A stretch of DNA of 64,000 nucleotides from Nectonema munidae. Lineage: Eukaryota > Nematomorpha > Nectonematoida > Nectonematidae. Shown one piece after another: positions 22,348 to 32,524 of this stretch; positions within the stretch are counted from its first letter, which is position 1; every line of letters starts with the position of its first letter. The translations under genes and the position numbers were made by a program. Under the pieces are notes generated by a model, which was not told the origin of the DNA, did no database searches, and worked only from the letters and a program-made list of their open reading frames with translations. Location of the stretch: assembly GCA_030549495.1 (NCBI GenBank), contig JAUIRK010000761.1, forward strand, positions 124,001-188,000, in the 5' to 3' direction.

Positions 22348-22602
22348 TCTATATAATAATAAGCAAGTGTGTGTGTGTATGTCTGTTGCTGTAAGCATTT
22401 TGATTGGTTAAAATTATTTATATGTTTTACGCAACACCATATATCACCGCTAGCAACTCATCAGACCATATAAAAAATACACACTACCAATGATCCTAAG
22501 TTTCGAAAAATCCTATATTTCGAGAAAAAAGACTCTATCAATCATCCTATGTTTCAAGAAGCAAACACTATACCAACGATCCTATGTTTCGAGACCGGCT
22601 AG
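22348..22602 (+). mobile_element. short non-autonomous Helitron
   Basis: Starts TCTATATAATAATAAGC directly after the CTAG of the preceding Helitron and ends GAGACCGGCTAG at 22602. Internally it has the GTGTGTGTATGTCTG and AGCATTTTGATTGGTTAAAA boxes common to the array at 25-33 kb. 255 bp, no coding capacity. The direct CTAG|TC abutment is a head-to-tail Helitron junction. Confidence 0.85.
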
Positions 22603-23025
22603 TATAGATAGATAAGATAAGATCATCCTGCCTAAAAGTAAGTTTAATATGGGAAAAGTATAAGATGGTGCAAGTGTAAAATGGTGAACGTGTGCACCTA
22701 ATAAGGACGTGTATTTTTTTATGTAATTTTTGCATTTGGTTGAAGACTGACTGCCTTAATTATAAACATCAATGTGCATTATATTGTCTTCCTCTTGATT
22801 CTAATTACTCTGTTGCAAAGTGTTTTCTTTCATAAGTTTAGGTTCTTCAAAAATAGGCAAAAAAGTTGAAACCCTTAACGATGGATTTATTTCCTTTCCC
22901 TTTTAGTTCACAATCAACATTTTCCTTATTTTAAGTTAAATTATAAAAAAGCAGAATAAATATGTATGTTATTGATAAAAAGGTAGCTTTATATTCTACA
23001 ATTATTAATTTAAGAAATTGAGTAC
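22603..23025. other. Exo84 intron sequence near exon
   Basis: AT-rich, no recognised element. Contains GGTGCAAGTGTAAAATGGTG near 22665. It borders the donor side of the exon at 23026. Confidence 0.4.
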
Positions 23026-23216
23026 CTGAAGTTTCAAACGACTGGCTTCACATAATTTATCAGATTGATCTTCAATTTGTTCTGTCAAAAAATCCTTCAA
23101 GTTAGCACTCCAAAGGGGAAGCAAGTCTATGCCAAGTTGGGTAAGTTTGCCACATGATGTAAAGGAATGTTGAACACAGTATATAAATATAGGAAAATTG
23201 CATTTACGAGAACCAT
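23026..23216 (-). CDS. EXOC8: Exo84 (EXOC8) internal exon
   Basis: A 191-nt exon between acceptor TTTTTTTATTAAG and donor CAG|GTACTC. The 1+2 split codon with the upstream exon gives D, and it ends in phase 0. It encodes FPIFIYCVQHSFTSCGKLTQ, then LGIDLLPLWSANLKDFL, then CEASRLKLQ. The order cysteine-x2-leucine ... (I/L)GLDL followed by an acidic helix ending 'EA..R' is the pattern of the Exo84 C-terminal domain. The exon is too short to stand out as an open frame and was recognised by splice signals and phase. It is flanked by 13.5-kb and 20.1-kb introns. Confidence 0.7.
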
Positions 23217-23596
23217 CTTAATAAAAAAATTCAATTAAATTTATTAAGGTCAAGCAAGGAAAATACAAATTGAGATTGAGTGAAAATTATAGTGATGTAT
23301 ATAAATAAATACTAAAGCCAAAATATAATGATCAGAAAAGAGTTTAAAAAGTTTTCCTTAAATTTGATGATGTATCAAAAGTGTTTATGTAAGAAAAGAG
23401 TACGAGTTAAATAAAACTAAATCTTTAAGCTTGGTATAAAACCAACATATAAAATTCATATTGTAAAGTAGTATTTTTATAATTTCAACAGATCGTAATT
23501 TTTGCTAAAATTTATAGTCGAGTTTTTGTTTGGTGAAATGTACACACATGAAATAAATTATAAAAACAATGTAGTAACTTTGAATCTTTATGATAA
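23217..23596. other. intron sequence, nothing recognised
   Basis: AT-rich spacer between the Exo84 exon and a SINE. No coding or terminal-repeat signal seen. Confidence 0.4.
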
Positions 23597-23745
23597 AGGT
23601 GGTGTGGTATTTTTATCGAAAAAAGTACTAATTTGCAGCTAACATCGAGCTATGGATAATTTAGCAGAAGCGAGGCGTAAACCCGGAGCTTCAGATCGAT
23701 AGCAGCGCTTCTAACCGCTTACCCTCGCAGCCACTAAACCGTTTT
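23597..23745 (-). repeat. tRNA-derived SINE, copy C
   Basis: On the minus strand a tRNA-like head GTGGCTGCGAGGGTAAGCGG (A box) is followed by CTCCGGGTTTACGCC (degenerate B box), then ATAGCTCGATGTTAGCTGC and a tail ATAAAAATACCACACCACC. The last two parts are shared with 1800-1917 and 1925-2045. The head looks most like a Leu/Ser/Arg-type tRNA, but the type is uncertain. Confidence 0.65.
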
Positions 23746-23799
23746 GATAAAAATAGAAAAGTTAGTGAGATAGAAAATATTTAAAAAAATCGAAAAAGT

Positions 23800-23824
23800 G
23801 GCACCCCCCCCCCTCCCCCCCCAC
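23800..23824 (+). repeat. C-rich homopolymer tract
   Basis: C9 then T then C8 with few interruptions at about 23803-23821. Possibly the degraded edge of a hAT-type MITE, as similar C/G runs mark hAT tips elsewhere in the window. Confidence 0.5.
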
Positions 23825-23894
23825 TAAATTTTTGACCAAGATCCATCCCTGATATATATGTATCTTATAACCTGTGCGGTTGAACGCGGGTAGA

Positions 23895-24155
23895 CAACTT
23901 GATTGTCATCTCCAACCTGTATGCTACGATGGTTCATCTCCAAACTGTATACTACGAGGGTTCATCTCCAACCTGTATACTACGATATTTCATATTCAAC
24001 CTATATACTACGATGGTTCATATCCAACCTGTATACTACGATATTTCATCTCCAACCTGTACACTAAGATTGTTCATCTCCAACCTATATACTACGATGG
24101 TTTATTTCCAACATGTATACTACGATGGTTTCTATTCCATATACAAATGACTAAG
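23895..24155 (-). repeat. 28-bp minisatellite, inverted copy
   Basis: About eight copies of the 28-bp unit seen at 28-188, here as its complement (CATCTCCAACCTGTATACTA). The right border ATGGTTTCTATTCCATATAC followed by AAATGACTAAGG is the complement of the first bases of the window, so the non-repeat flank is conserved. Variants TTCATATTCAACC and TTTATTTCCAAC show independent divergence. Confidence 0.9.
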
Positions 24156-24162
24156 GAGACGA

Positions 24163-24493
24163 TGTTCAACTTTCTCTTTATATTTTGCTAGATGTAAGAT
24201 ATGATATACCTCATTCGGGGAGACGATGTTACAAAAATTAAAAATGATGGGAGGGACAAGGTTCAACTTTCTATTCATATTTTGCTAGATGCAAGATTTG
24301 ATATATCTCATTCGGGAGACGATGCTACAAAAGTTATTACCTATATTTTTGACGATTTTAAATAATAAATTTGTCAAATAATCAAAATAAAATTCTAGAA
24401 TCAAAGAATCGAAAAATATTCTTTAAAAAATCAAAAAATATTCAACTTTTTGTTCATATTTTGCTAGATGTAAGATTTGATATACTTAAACGC
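24163..24493 (+). repeat. three copies of a ~78-bp direct repeat
   Basis: GTTCAACTTTCT.TTCATATTT, TGCTAGATGTAAGAT.TGATAT and CATTCGGGGAGACGATG recur at 24163 and 24261, a 98-bp offset. A third partial copy at 24441-24493 runs straight into the LINE fragment. The third copy suggests the LINE coding sequence and this repeat belong to one element or joined by insertion. Confidence 0.8.
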
Positions 24494-25440
24494 TTTGGTA
24501 TAAGAATTAATAATATAGGGGTAGGGCAAGGATCAATTCTTGGTCCGTTACTTTTCGTCATTTTCATAAATGATATATATAGGTCAAATGAAAGTGTAAA
24601 ATTTTTTTGCTTTGCTGACGATATCACGATTAATATTCTATTTTCTTTGACTAGCATGTCTGAAAATATGAATTACTTTAATTATGAGGTTGAAAAAGTT
24701 TTAGAATGGTGTAGGAGTAATTTAATGATTTTAAATATGCAAAAATCGAATTTTTGGAAACGCCTGAGTTTTAATAAACTTCAACAATTTCAAATTTGAA
24801 CTTGTTGAATCATTCAAACTACTAAGATTCATTATTAATAACAAACTCAACTGGAACCATCATAAATCCTATGTAAACAGTACTATTTGCAGAAGTATTG
24901 GGCTAATAAAACAATTTAAAAATAAATTGCCTCTCAACATAAAACTTCTGTTGTATAATTCTTTCTTATTATCTCATATTAAGTATTGTATTGCTATTTG
25001 GGGACATCAAAATCTTAGTTCTTTAGTTAAATCTCAAAAAAAAGTCATAAGATATATTACAATACTAGTTATCTAAGTCATAGAAGTCAATTATTTTTTT
25101 CATGCAATATACTAAAAATAAATGATTTATATACATATAACCTTTCCTTGTTTGTATACAAAATATTTAATAGGCTGTTATACTCTACATTTTTATAGTA
25201 AAGAACTTTTCAAACAATCAATGAAGTATAAAATCTCTTCAACCTATAACAATTTTTGATCTATTTTCCTTTTTTCTCTCACAATAGTGTTAGCACTTTT
25301 AAAATGAAAATCAAAAATTATTTTATCAAAGAATATGATATTACTTGCAATTCTAGTAACTGTCATGTGTGTTCATTTAAAACTTTGAATGTCTAGTTTT
25401 GTTAATTTTATTATAGAAGTTTTATTATTGTGTGAATTTG
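24482..25440 (+). pseudogene. 5'-truncated non-LTR retrotransposon (LINE)
   Basis: A reverse transcriptase fragment reads GVGQGSILGPLLFVIFINDI, FFCFADDITI with the FADD catalytic box, and VEKVLEWCRSNLMILN (24480-24799). After a frame change it continues FKLLRFIINNKLNWNHHKSY, FLLSHIKYCIAIWG and KSQKKVIRYI (24800-25070), the usual thumb and post-RT region of Jockey/CR1-like LINEs. Palm motifs before GQGS and all of the endonuclease are missing, as in ordinary 5' truncation. The tail region to about 25440 is AT-rich. Its right end meets the Helitron array. Confidence 0.8.
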
Positions 25441-25467
25441 ATGGCATTTTTCAGTAAATATATTATA

Positions 25468-25860
25468 CTAGCCGGTCCCGTGCTCGTTTCTCGCTACGCT
25501 CGAAACAGGATTCTTGGTACTGTGTATTTTGAGTTGCTAATAGTGTTATATGGTGTCGCGGTGAGTTATTTGTTTTTAGCATAGTTGTTATTTTTGCTCA
25601 TCACACCATAAAAATACACACAAAAGATATTTCAACCAATCAGAATGCTTCTAGAGACAAACACACATATCATCACAACATATAAAAATACACATAAACA
25701 TATAAATAATTTCAACCAATCAGAATGCTTCAAACACAAATACAAACTCATCACACCATATAAAAATACACACAAAACATATATATAAATAAATTCAACC
25801 AATCAAAATGCTTCCAGCGACAGACAGACACACACACACACTTGCTTATTATTATTATTA
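25468..25860 (-). mobile_element. array Helitron member 1
   Basis: Leftward member: 3' tip CTAGCCGGTCCCGTG at 25468, 5' tip CTTGCTTATTATTATTATTA ending 25860. 393 bp; the 5' tip is an ATT-repeat variant. Confidence 0.8.
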
Positions 25861-26403
25861 CTAGCCGGTCCCGTGGTCGTTTCTCGCTTCGCTCGAAACA
25901 GTGTTTCTCGCTGCGCTCGAAACATAGGATTCTTGGTAGTGTGTATATTGAGTTGCTAATTCAAATTCGCTTCGCTCGAAACGACCACGGGACCGGCTAG
26001 TTTTTTTTGTTTAGGCTGCGCTCGAAACATAGGATTCTTGGTAGTGTGTATTTTGAGTTGCTAATAGTGTTATATGGTATGGTGATCAGTTTTTAGAATA
26101 TTTGTACCTTTTCTGTGTATTTTTCTATTACACCATATAAAAAAAAGATATTTCAACCAATCAGAATGCTTCAAGGAACCCTCACACTACAGATATATGA
26201 ACTCATCACACATAAAAATACATACAAAACATATGAAAATTTCAACCAATCAGAATGCTTCCATAGACACTAACACATATAAACTCATCACACCATATAA
26301 AAATACACACAAAACACATATATAAATAATTTCAACCAATCAGAATGCTTCCAGCGACAGACAGACAGACACACACACAGACGCTAGCTTATTATAATTA
26401 TTA
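25861..26403 (-). mobile_element. array Helitron member 2
   Basis: Leftward, abutting member 1 with no spacer. Contains an internal truncated rightward 3' end (CGACCACGGGACCGGCTAG at about 25980-25999). 5' tip GCTTATTATAATTATTA at 26387-26403. 543 bp. Confidence 0.8.
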
Positions 26404-27139
26404 CTAGCCGGTCCCGTGGTCGTTTCTCGCTTCGCTCGAAACATAGGATTCTGGGTAATGTGTATTTTGAGTTACTAATTAAAATTCGCTTCGCTCGAAA
26501 CGACCACGGGACGGGCTAGTTTTTTTTGTTTACGCTGCGCTCAAAACATAGGATTCTGGGTAGTGTGTATATTGAGTTGCTAATTCAAATTCGCTTCGCT
26601 CAAAACGACCACGGGACCGGCTAGTTTTTTATTGTTTAGGCTACGCTCGAAACAGGATTCTTGGTAGTGTGTATATTGAGTTGCTAATTCAAATTCGCTT
26701 CGCTCAAAAAGACCACGGGACCGGCTAGTTTTTTTGTTTAGACTACGCTCGTAACATAGGATTCTGGGTAATGTGTATTTTGAGTTGCTAATAGTGTTAT
26801 ATGGTATGGTGGTCAGTTTTTAGAATATTTGTACCTTTTCTATGTATTTTTCTATTACAATATATAAAAATACATACAAAAGATATTTCAACCAATCAGA
26901 ATGCTTCAAGCGACACTCACACTACAGATATATGAACTCATCACACATATAAAAATACAAACAAAACATATGAATAATTTCAACCAATCAGAATGCTTCA
27001 AGCGACAAACACGCATACAAACTCATCACACCATATAAAAATACACACAAAAAATATATAAATAATTTCAACCAATCAAAATGCTTCCAGCGACACACAC
27101 ACACACAGACACACAGACGCTAGCTTATTATAATATAGA
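26404..27139 (-). mobile_element. array Helitron member 3
   Basis: Leftward, 736 bp, from CTAGCCGGTCCCGTG to the perfect 5' tip GCTTATTATAATATAGA. It holds three internal rightward 3' ends in succession, so it grew by repeated end-in-end insertion or template switching. Confidence 0.8.
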
Positions 27140-28095
27140 CTAGCCGGTCCCGTGGTCGTTTCTCGCTTCGCTCGAAACAGTGTTTCTCGCTGCGCTCGAA
27201 ACATAGGATTCTTGGTAGTGTGTATATTGAGTTGCTAATTCAAATTCGCTTCGCTCGAAACGACCACGGGACCGGCTAGTTTTTTTGTTTAGGCTGCGCT
27301 CGAAACATAGGATTCTGGGTAGTGTGTATATTGAGTTGCTAATATACAAATTCGCTTCGCTCGAAACGACCACGGGACCGGCTAGTTTTTTTTCTTTAGG
27401 CTGCTCTCGAAACATAGGATTCTGGGTAGTGTGTATTTTGAGTTGCTAATAGTGTTATATGGTATGGTGATGAGTTTTTAGAATATTTGTATCTTTTCTG
27501 TGTATTTTTCTATTACACCATATAAAATAAACCATATTTCACCATATACGACCACGGGACAATAAACTCACCGCCACACCATATAACAATATTAGCAACT
27601 CAAAATACACACTACCCAGAATCCTATGTTTCGAGCGCAGCGAGAAACACTGTTTCGAGCGAAGCGAGAAACGACCACGGGACCGGCTAGTTTTTTTTCA
27701 GAATCCTACGCTCGAAACATAGGATTCTGGGTAATGTGTATTTTGAGTTGCTAATATTGTTATATGGTGTGGCGGTGAGTTTATTGTCCCCTGGTCGTAT
27801 ATGGTGAAATATGGTTTAGTGTTGAGTTATTTGTTTTTAAATACACACAAAACATATAAATAATTTCAACCAATCAGAATGATTCAAGCTACACTCACAC
27901 TACAGATATATGAACTCATCACACATATAAAAATACACATAAAACATATAATAATTTAAACCAATCAAAATGCTTCAAACACATACACGCATACAAACTG
28001 ATCACACCATATAAAAATACACACAAAACATATATAAATAAATTCAACCAATCAGAATGCTTCCAGCGACACACACACACACAGACGCTAGCTTA
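27140..28095 (-). mobile_element. array Helitron member 4
   Basis: Leftward, 956 bp. Its 5' tip is cut to GCTAGCTTA at 28095, where the rightward member 28096-28632 begins. The missing 12 bp suggest the second element replaced or landed at the tip. Confidence 0.75.
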
Positions 28096-28632
28096 TCTAT
28101 ATTATAATAAGCTAGCGTCTGTGTGTGTGTGTGTCTGTCGCTGGAAGCATTTTGATTGGTTGAAATTATTTATATATGTGTTTTGTGTGTATTTTTATAT
28201 GGTGTGATGAGTTTATATGTGTGTATGTGTTTGAAGCATTCTGATTGGTTGAAATTATTTATATGTTTTATATGTGTGATGAGTTCATATATCTGTAGTG
28301 TGAGTGTCGCTTGAAGCATTCTGATTGGTTGAAATATCTTTTGTATGTATTTTTATATGGTGTAATAGAAAAATACACAGAAAAGATACAATTATTCTAA
28401 AAAGTGACCACCATACCATATAACACTATTAGCAAATCAAAATACACACTACAAGAATTCTATCTTTCGAGCGTAGCCTAAACAAAAAAAAACTAGCCGG
28501 TCCCGTGGTCGTTTTGAGCGAAGCGAATTTTAATTAGCAACTCAATATACACACTACCAAGAATCCTATGTTTCGAGCGCAGCGAGAAACACTGTTTCGA
28601 GCGAAGCGAGAAACGACCACGGGACCGGCTAG
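28096..28632 (+). mobile_element. array Helitron member 5, complete
   Basis: Rightward, 537 bp. TCTATATTATAATAAGC at the 5' end and CACGGGACCGGCTAG at the 3' end. It is followed at 28633 by the next TC tip. Its first 130 bp pair with member 4 as a large palindrome. Confidence 0.88.
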
Positions 28633-30067
28633 TCTATATTATAATAAGCTAGCGTCTGTGTGTCTGTCTGTGTGTCGCTGGAAGCATTCTGATTGGTTGA
28701 AATTATTTATATATATGTTTTGTGTGTATTTTTATATGGTGTGATGAGTTTGTATGTGTGTTTGTCGCTTGAAGCATTTTGATTGGTTGAAATTATTATA
28801 TGTTTTGTGTGTATTTAAAAACAAATAACTCACAACTAAACCATATATGACCATTAGCATCAGACCATATAAAAAATACACACATAAGATATAAATAATT
28901 TCAACCAATGAGAATGCTACAAACAATTACATACACAAAACATATATAAATATTTCAACCAATTAGAATGCTTCAATTTTTTTTTATATTGATAGCACAA
29001 TCAATTTTTTCTATTCATTATTACAATTTTCTAATAACATATCGCCCCACAATGGATTCTAATACAACCAAAAAAAACTTGAATAGAGCTCATGCTAATT
29101 CCAAACCTACTAACAACATTTCTCGGGATATCAACTATATAAATCATCTTACCCATACCATAAATGTTTTTACTAATGATACTAATGTAACACCTCATGA
29201 TCTTTATTATGACTACAATAAAGTATAACTTTATGTATACTTTTTGAGTATTGTACGTTGAATTCTTTTTTCGAGCGTAGCCTAAACAATAAAAAACTAG
29301 CCGGTCCCGTGGTCGTTTCGAGCGAAGCGAATTTGAATTAGCAACTCAATATACACACTACCCAGAATCCTATGTTTCGAGCGTAGCGATACTAATAGAA
29401 GAGTTCATATATCTATAGTGTGAGGGTTGCTTGAAGCATTCTGATTGGTTGAAATATCTTTTGTATGTATTTTTATATGGTGTAATAGAAAAATACACAG
29501 AAAAGGTACAAATATTCTAAAAACTGATCACCATACCATATAACACTATTAGCAAATCAAAATACACACTACTCAGAATCCTATGTTTCGAGCGCAGCCT
29601 AAACAAAAAAACTAGCCGGTTCCGTTGTCGTTTCGAGCGAAGCGAATTTTAATTAGCAACTCAATATACACACTACCCAGAATCCTATGTTTCGAGCGTA
29701 GCGATACTAATAGAAGAGTTCATATATCTATAGTGTGAGGGTTGCTTGAAGCATTCTGATTGGTTGAAATATCTTTTGTATGTATTTTTATATGGTGTAA
29801 TAGAAAAATACACAGAAAAGATACAATTATTCTAAAAAGTGACCACCATACCATATAACACTATTAGCAAATCAAAATACACACTACAAGAATTCTATCT
29901 TTCGAGCGTAGCATAAACAAAAAAAAACTAGCCGGTCCCGTGGTCGTTTTGAGCGAAGCGAATTTGAATTAGCAACTCAATATACACACTACCCAGAATC
30001 CTATGTTTCGAGCGCAGCGAGAAACACTGTTTCGAGCGAAGCGAGAAACGACCACGGCACCGGCTAG
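28633..30067 (+). mobile_element. array Helitron member 6 with cargo, composite
   Basis: Rightward composite of 1435 bp starting TCTATATTATAATAAGC directly after member 5 and ending GGCACCGGCTAG. It carries a non-Helitron segment at 28966-29260 with an 86-codon frame, and three repeated blocks with TTCATATATCTATAGTGTGA, so it is probably several members fused. Confidence 0.7.
28968..29228 (+). CDS. unidentified 86-codon frame carried in Helitron array
   Basis: Frame MLQFFFILIAQSIFS ... MDSNTTKKNLNRAHANS ... DVNPHD-like end, stopping at 29228. The first 25 residues are hydrophobic; an internal start at 29051 (MDSNTTKKN) gives an Asn/Thr-rich, charged 58-residue peptide that is the better candidate. 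No family recognised. About 118 bp around this start recur inverted at 30228-30345, so the segment has been copied along with the Helitrons. It may be a captured host fragment or the N-terminus of a Helitron-encoded protein. Confidence 0.3.
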   Translation: MLQFFFILIAQSIFSIHYYNFLITYRPTMDSNTTKKNLNRAHANSKPTNNISRDINYINHLTHTINVFTNDTNVTPHDLYYDYNKV

Positions 30068-30082
30068 TTATAATATAGATTA

Positions 30083-30797
30083 CTAGCCGATCCCGTGGTC
30101 GTTTCTCGCGATTCTGGGTAATGTGTATATTGAGTTGCTAATTCAAATTCGCTTCGCTCGAAACGACCACAGGACCGGCTAGTTTTTTATTGTTTAGGCT
30201 GCGCTCGAAACATAGGATTCTGGGTAGTCTTCAAGTTTTTTTAGTTGTATTAAAATCCATTGTGGGGCGATATGTTATTAGAAAATTGTAATAATGAATA
30301 GAAAAATTGTTTGTGGTATCAATATAAAAAAAATTGAAGCATTCTCATTGGTTGAAATTATTATATGTTATGTGTGTATTTTTTATATGGTCTGATGCTA
30401 ATGGTGTTCTGGGTAGTGTATATATTGAGTTGCTAATTCAAATTCGCTTCGCTCGAAACGACCATGGGACTGGCTAGTTTTTTATTGTTTAGGCTACGCT
30501 CGAAACATAGGATTCTTGTAGTGTGTATTTTTAGTTGCTAATAGTGTGTATTTTGAGTTGCTAACCAATCAGAATGCTTCAAACAACACTCACACTACAG
30601 ATATATGAACTCATCACACATATAAAAATACACACAAAACATATAAATAAATTCAACCAATCAGAATGCTTCAAACACATACACACATACAAACTCATCA
30701 CACCATATAAAAATACACATAAAACACATATATAAATAATTTCAACCAATCAAAATGCTTCCAGCGACACACAGACGCTAGCTTATTATAATATAGA
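30083..30797 (-). mobile_element. array Helitron member 7
   Basis: Leftward, 715 bp, CTAGCCGATCCCGTGG to GCTTATTATAATATAGA. It is tail-to-tail with member 6, separated by TTATAATATAGATTA, a leftover 5' tip. Contains the inverted copy (30228-30345) of the segment at 28966-29080. Confidence 0.75.
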
Positions 30798-30970
30798 TAA
30801 TTTTAACGAATCAGAATGCTTCAAACATATAGATAGACACAACGTATCTATAAATAATTTCAACCAATCAGAATGCTTCAAACACATACATACGCAAAAC
30901 ATATTTAAATATTTTCAACCAATCAGAATGCTTCCAGCGACACACAGACGCTAGCTTATTATAATATAGA
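30798..30970 (-). mobile_element. array Helitron member 8, partial
   Basis: Leftward 5' half only, ending GCTTATTATAATATAGA. It lacks its own CTAG tip, 173 bp. Confidence 0.65.
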
Positions 30971-31511
30971 CTAGCCCGTCCCGTGGTCGTTTCTCGCTTC
31001 GCTCGTAACAGTGTTTCTCGCTGCGCTCGAAACATAGGATTCTGGGTAGTGTGTATATTGAGTTGCTAATTCAAATTCGCTTCGCTCGAAACGACCATGG
31101 GACCGGCTAGTTTTTTATTGTTTAGGCTATGCTCGAAACATAGGATTCTTGTAGTGTGTATTTTGAGTTGTTAATAGTGTTATATGGTATGGTGATCAGT
31201 TTTTAGAATATATGTACCTTTTCTGTGTATTTTTCTATTACACCATATAAAAAAAAGATATTTCAACCAATCAGAATGCTTCAAGCGACACTCAGACTAC
31301 AGATATATGAACTCATCACACATATAAAAATACACACAACACATATAAATAATTTCAACCAATCAGAATGCTTCAAGCGACAAACCACATACAAACTCAT
31401 CACACCATATAAAAATACACACAAAACATATATATAAATAATTTCAACCAATGAGAATGCTTCCAGCGACACACAGACAGACACACAGACGCTAGCTTAT
31501 TATAATATAGA
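30971..31511 (-). mobile_element. array Helitron member 9
   Basis: Leftward, 541 bp, CTAGCCCGTCCCGTGG to CTTATTATAATATAGA. Abuts member 8 directly. Confidence 0.8.
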
Positions 31512-31522
31512 TAGAAGATAGA

Positions 31523-32013
31523 CTAGCCGGTCCCGTGGTCGTTTCTCGCTTCGCTCGTAACAGTGTTTCTCGCTGCGCTCGAAACATAGGATTCTTGGTA
31601 GTGTGTATATTGAGTTGCTAATTCAAATTCGCTTCGCTCGAAACGACCACGGGACCGGCTAGTTTTTTTTGTTTAGACTACGCTCGAAACATAGGATTCT
31701 GGGTAATGTGTATTTTGAGTTGCTAATAGTGTTATATGGTATGGTGATCAGTTTTTAGAATATTTGTATCTTTTCTGTGTATTTTTCTATTACACCATAT
31801 AAAAATACACAGAAAAGATATTTCAACCAATCAGAGTGCTTCAAACACATATATACACAAAACATATATAAATAATTTCGAACAATCAGAATGCTTCAAG
31901 CACATACACACATACAAACTCATCACACCATATAAAAACATATATAAATAAATTCAACCAATCAAAATGCTTCCAGCGACAGACACACACACACTTGCTT
32001 ATTATAATATAGA
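31523..32013 (-). mobile_element. array Helitron member 10
   Basis: Leftward, 491 bp, separated from member 9 by the 11 bases TAGAAGATAGA, which look like partial 5' tip copies. Confidence 0.8.
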
Positions 32014-32520
32014 CTAGCCGGTCCCGTGGTCGTTTCTCGCTGCGCTCGAAACATAGGATTCTGGGTAGTGTGTATTTTGAGTTGCTAATTAAAATTCGCT
32101 TCGCTCGAAACGACCATGGGACCGGCTAGTTTTTCATTGTTTAGGCTACGCTCGAAACATAGGATTCTGAGTAGTGTGTATTTTGAGTTGGTAATAGTGA
32201 TATATGGTGTGGTGGTCAGTTTTTAGAATAATTGTATCTTTTCTGTGTATTTTTCTATTACACCATATAAAAAAAAAGATATTTCAACCAATCAGAATGC
32301 TTCAAGCGACACTCAGACTACAGATATATGAACTCATCACACATATAAAAATACACACAACACATATAAATAATTTCAACCAATCAGAATGCTTCAAGCG
32401 ACAAACCACATACAAACTCATCACACCATATAAAAATACACACAAAACATATATATAAATAATTTCAACCAATCAGAATGCTTCCAGCGACACACACACG
32501 CTAGCTTATTATAATATAGA
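32014..32520 (-). mobile_element. array Helitron member 11
   Basis: Leftward, 507 bp, abutting member 10 directly at GA|CTAG. Four bases (TAGA) separate it from the next CTAG at 32525. Confidence 0.8.
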
Positions 32521-32524
32521 TAGA

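Noticed and set aside
23874-24191. Periodic frame with repeated YYDGSSPTCILR-like peptide
   Set aside because: It is a translation of the 28-bp minisatellite; three units give a 28-residue period, and no start context or flanking coding supports a protein.
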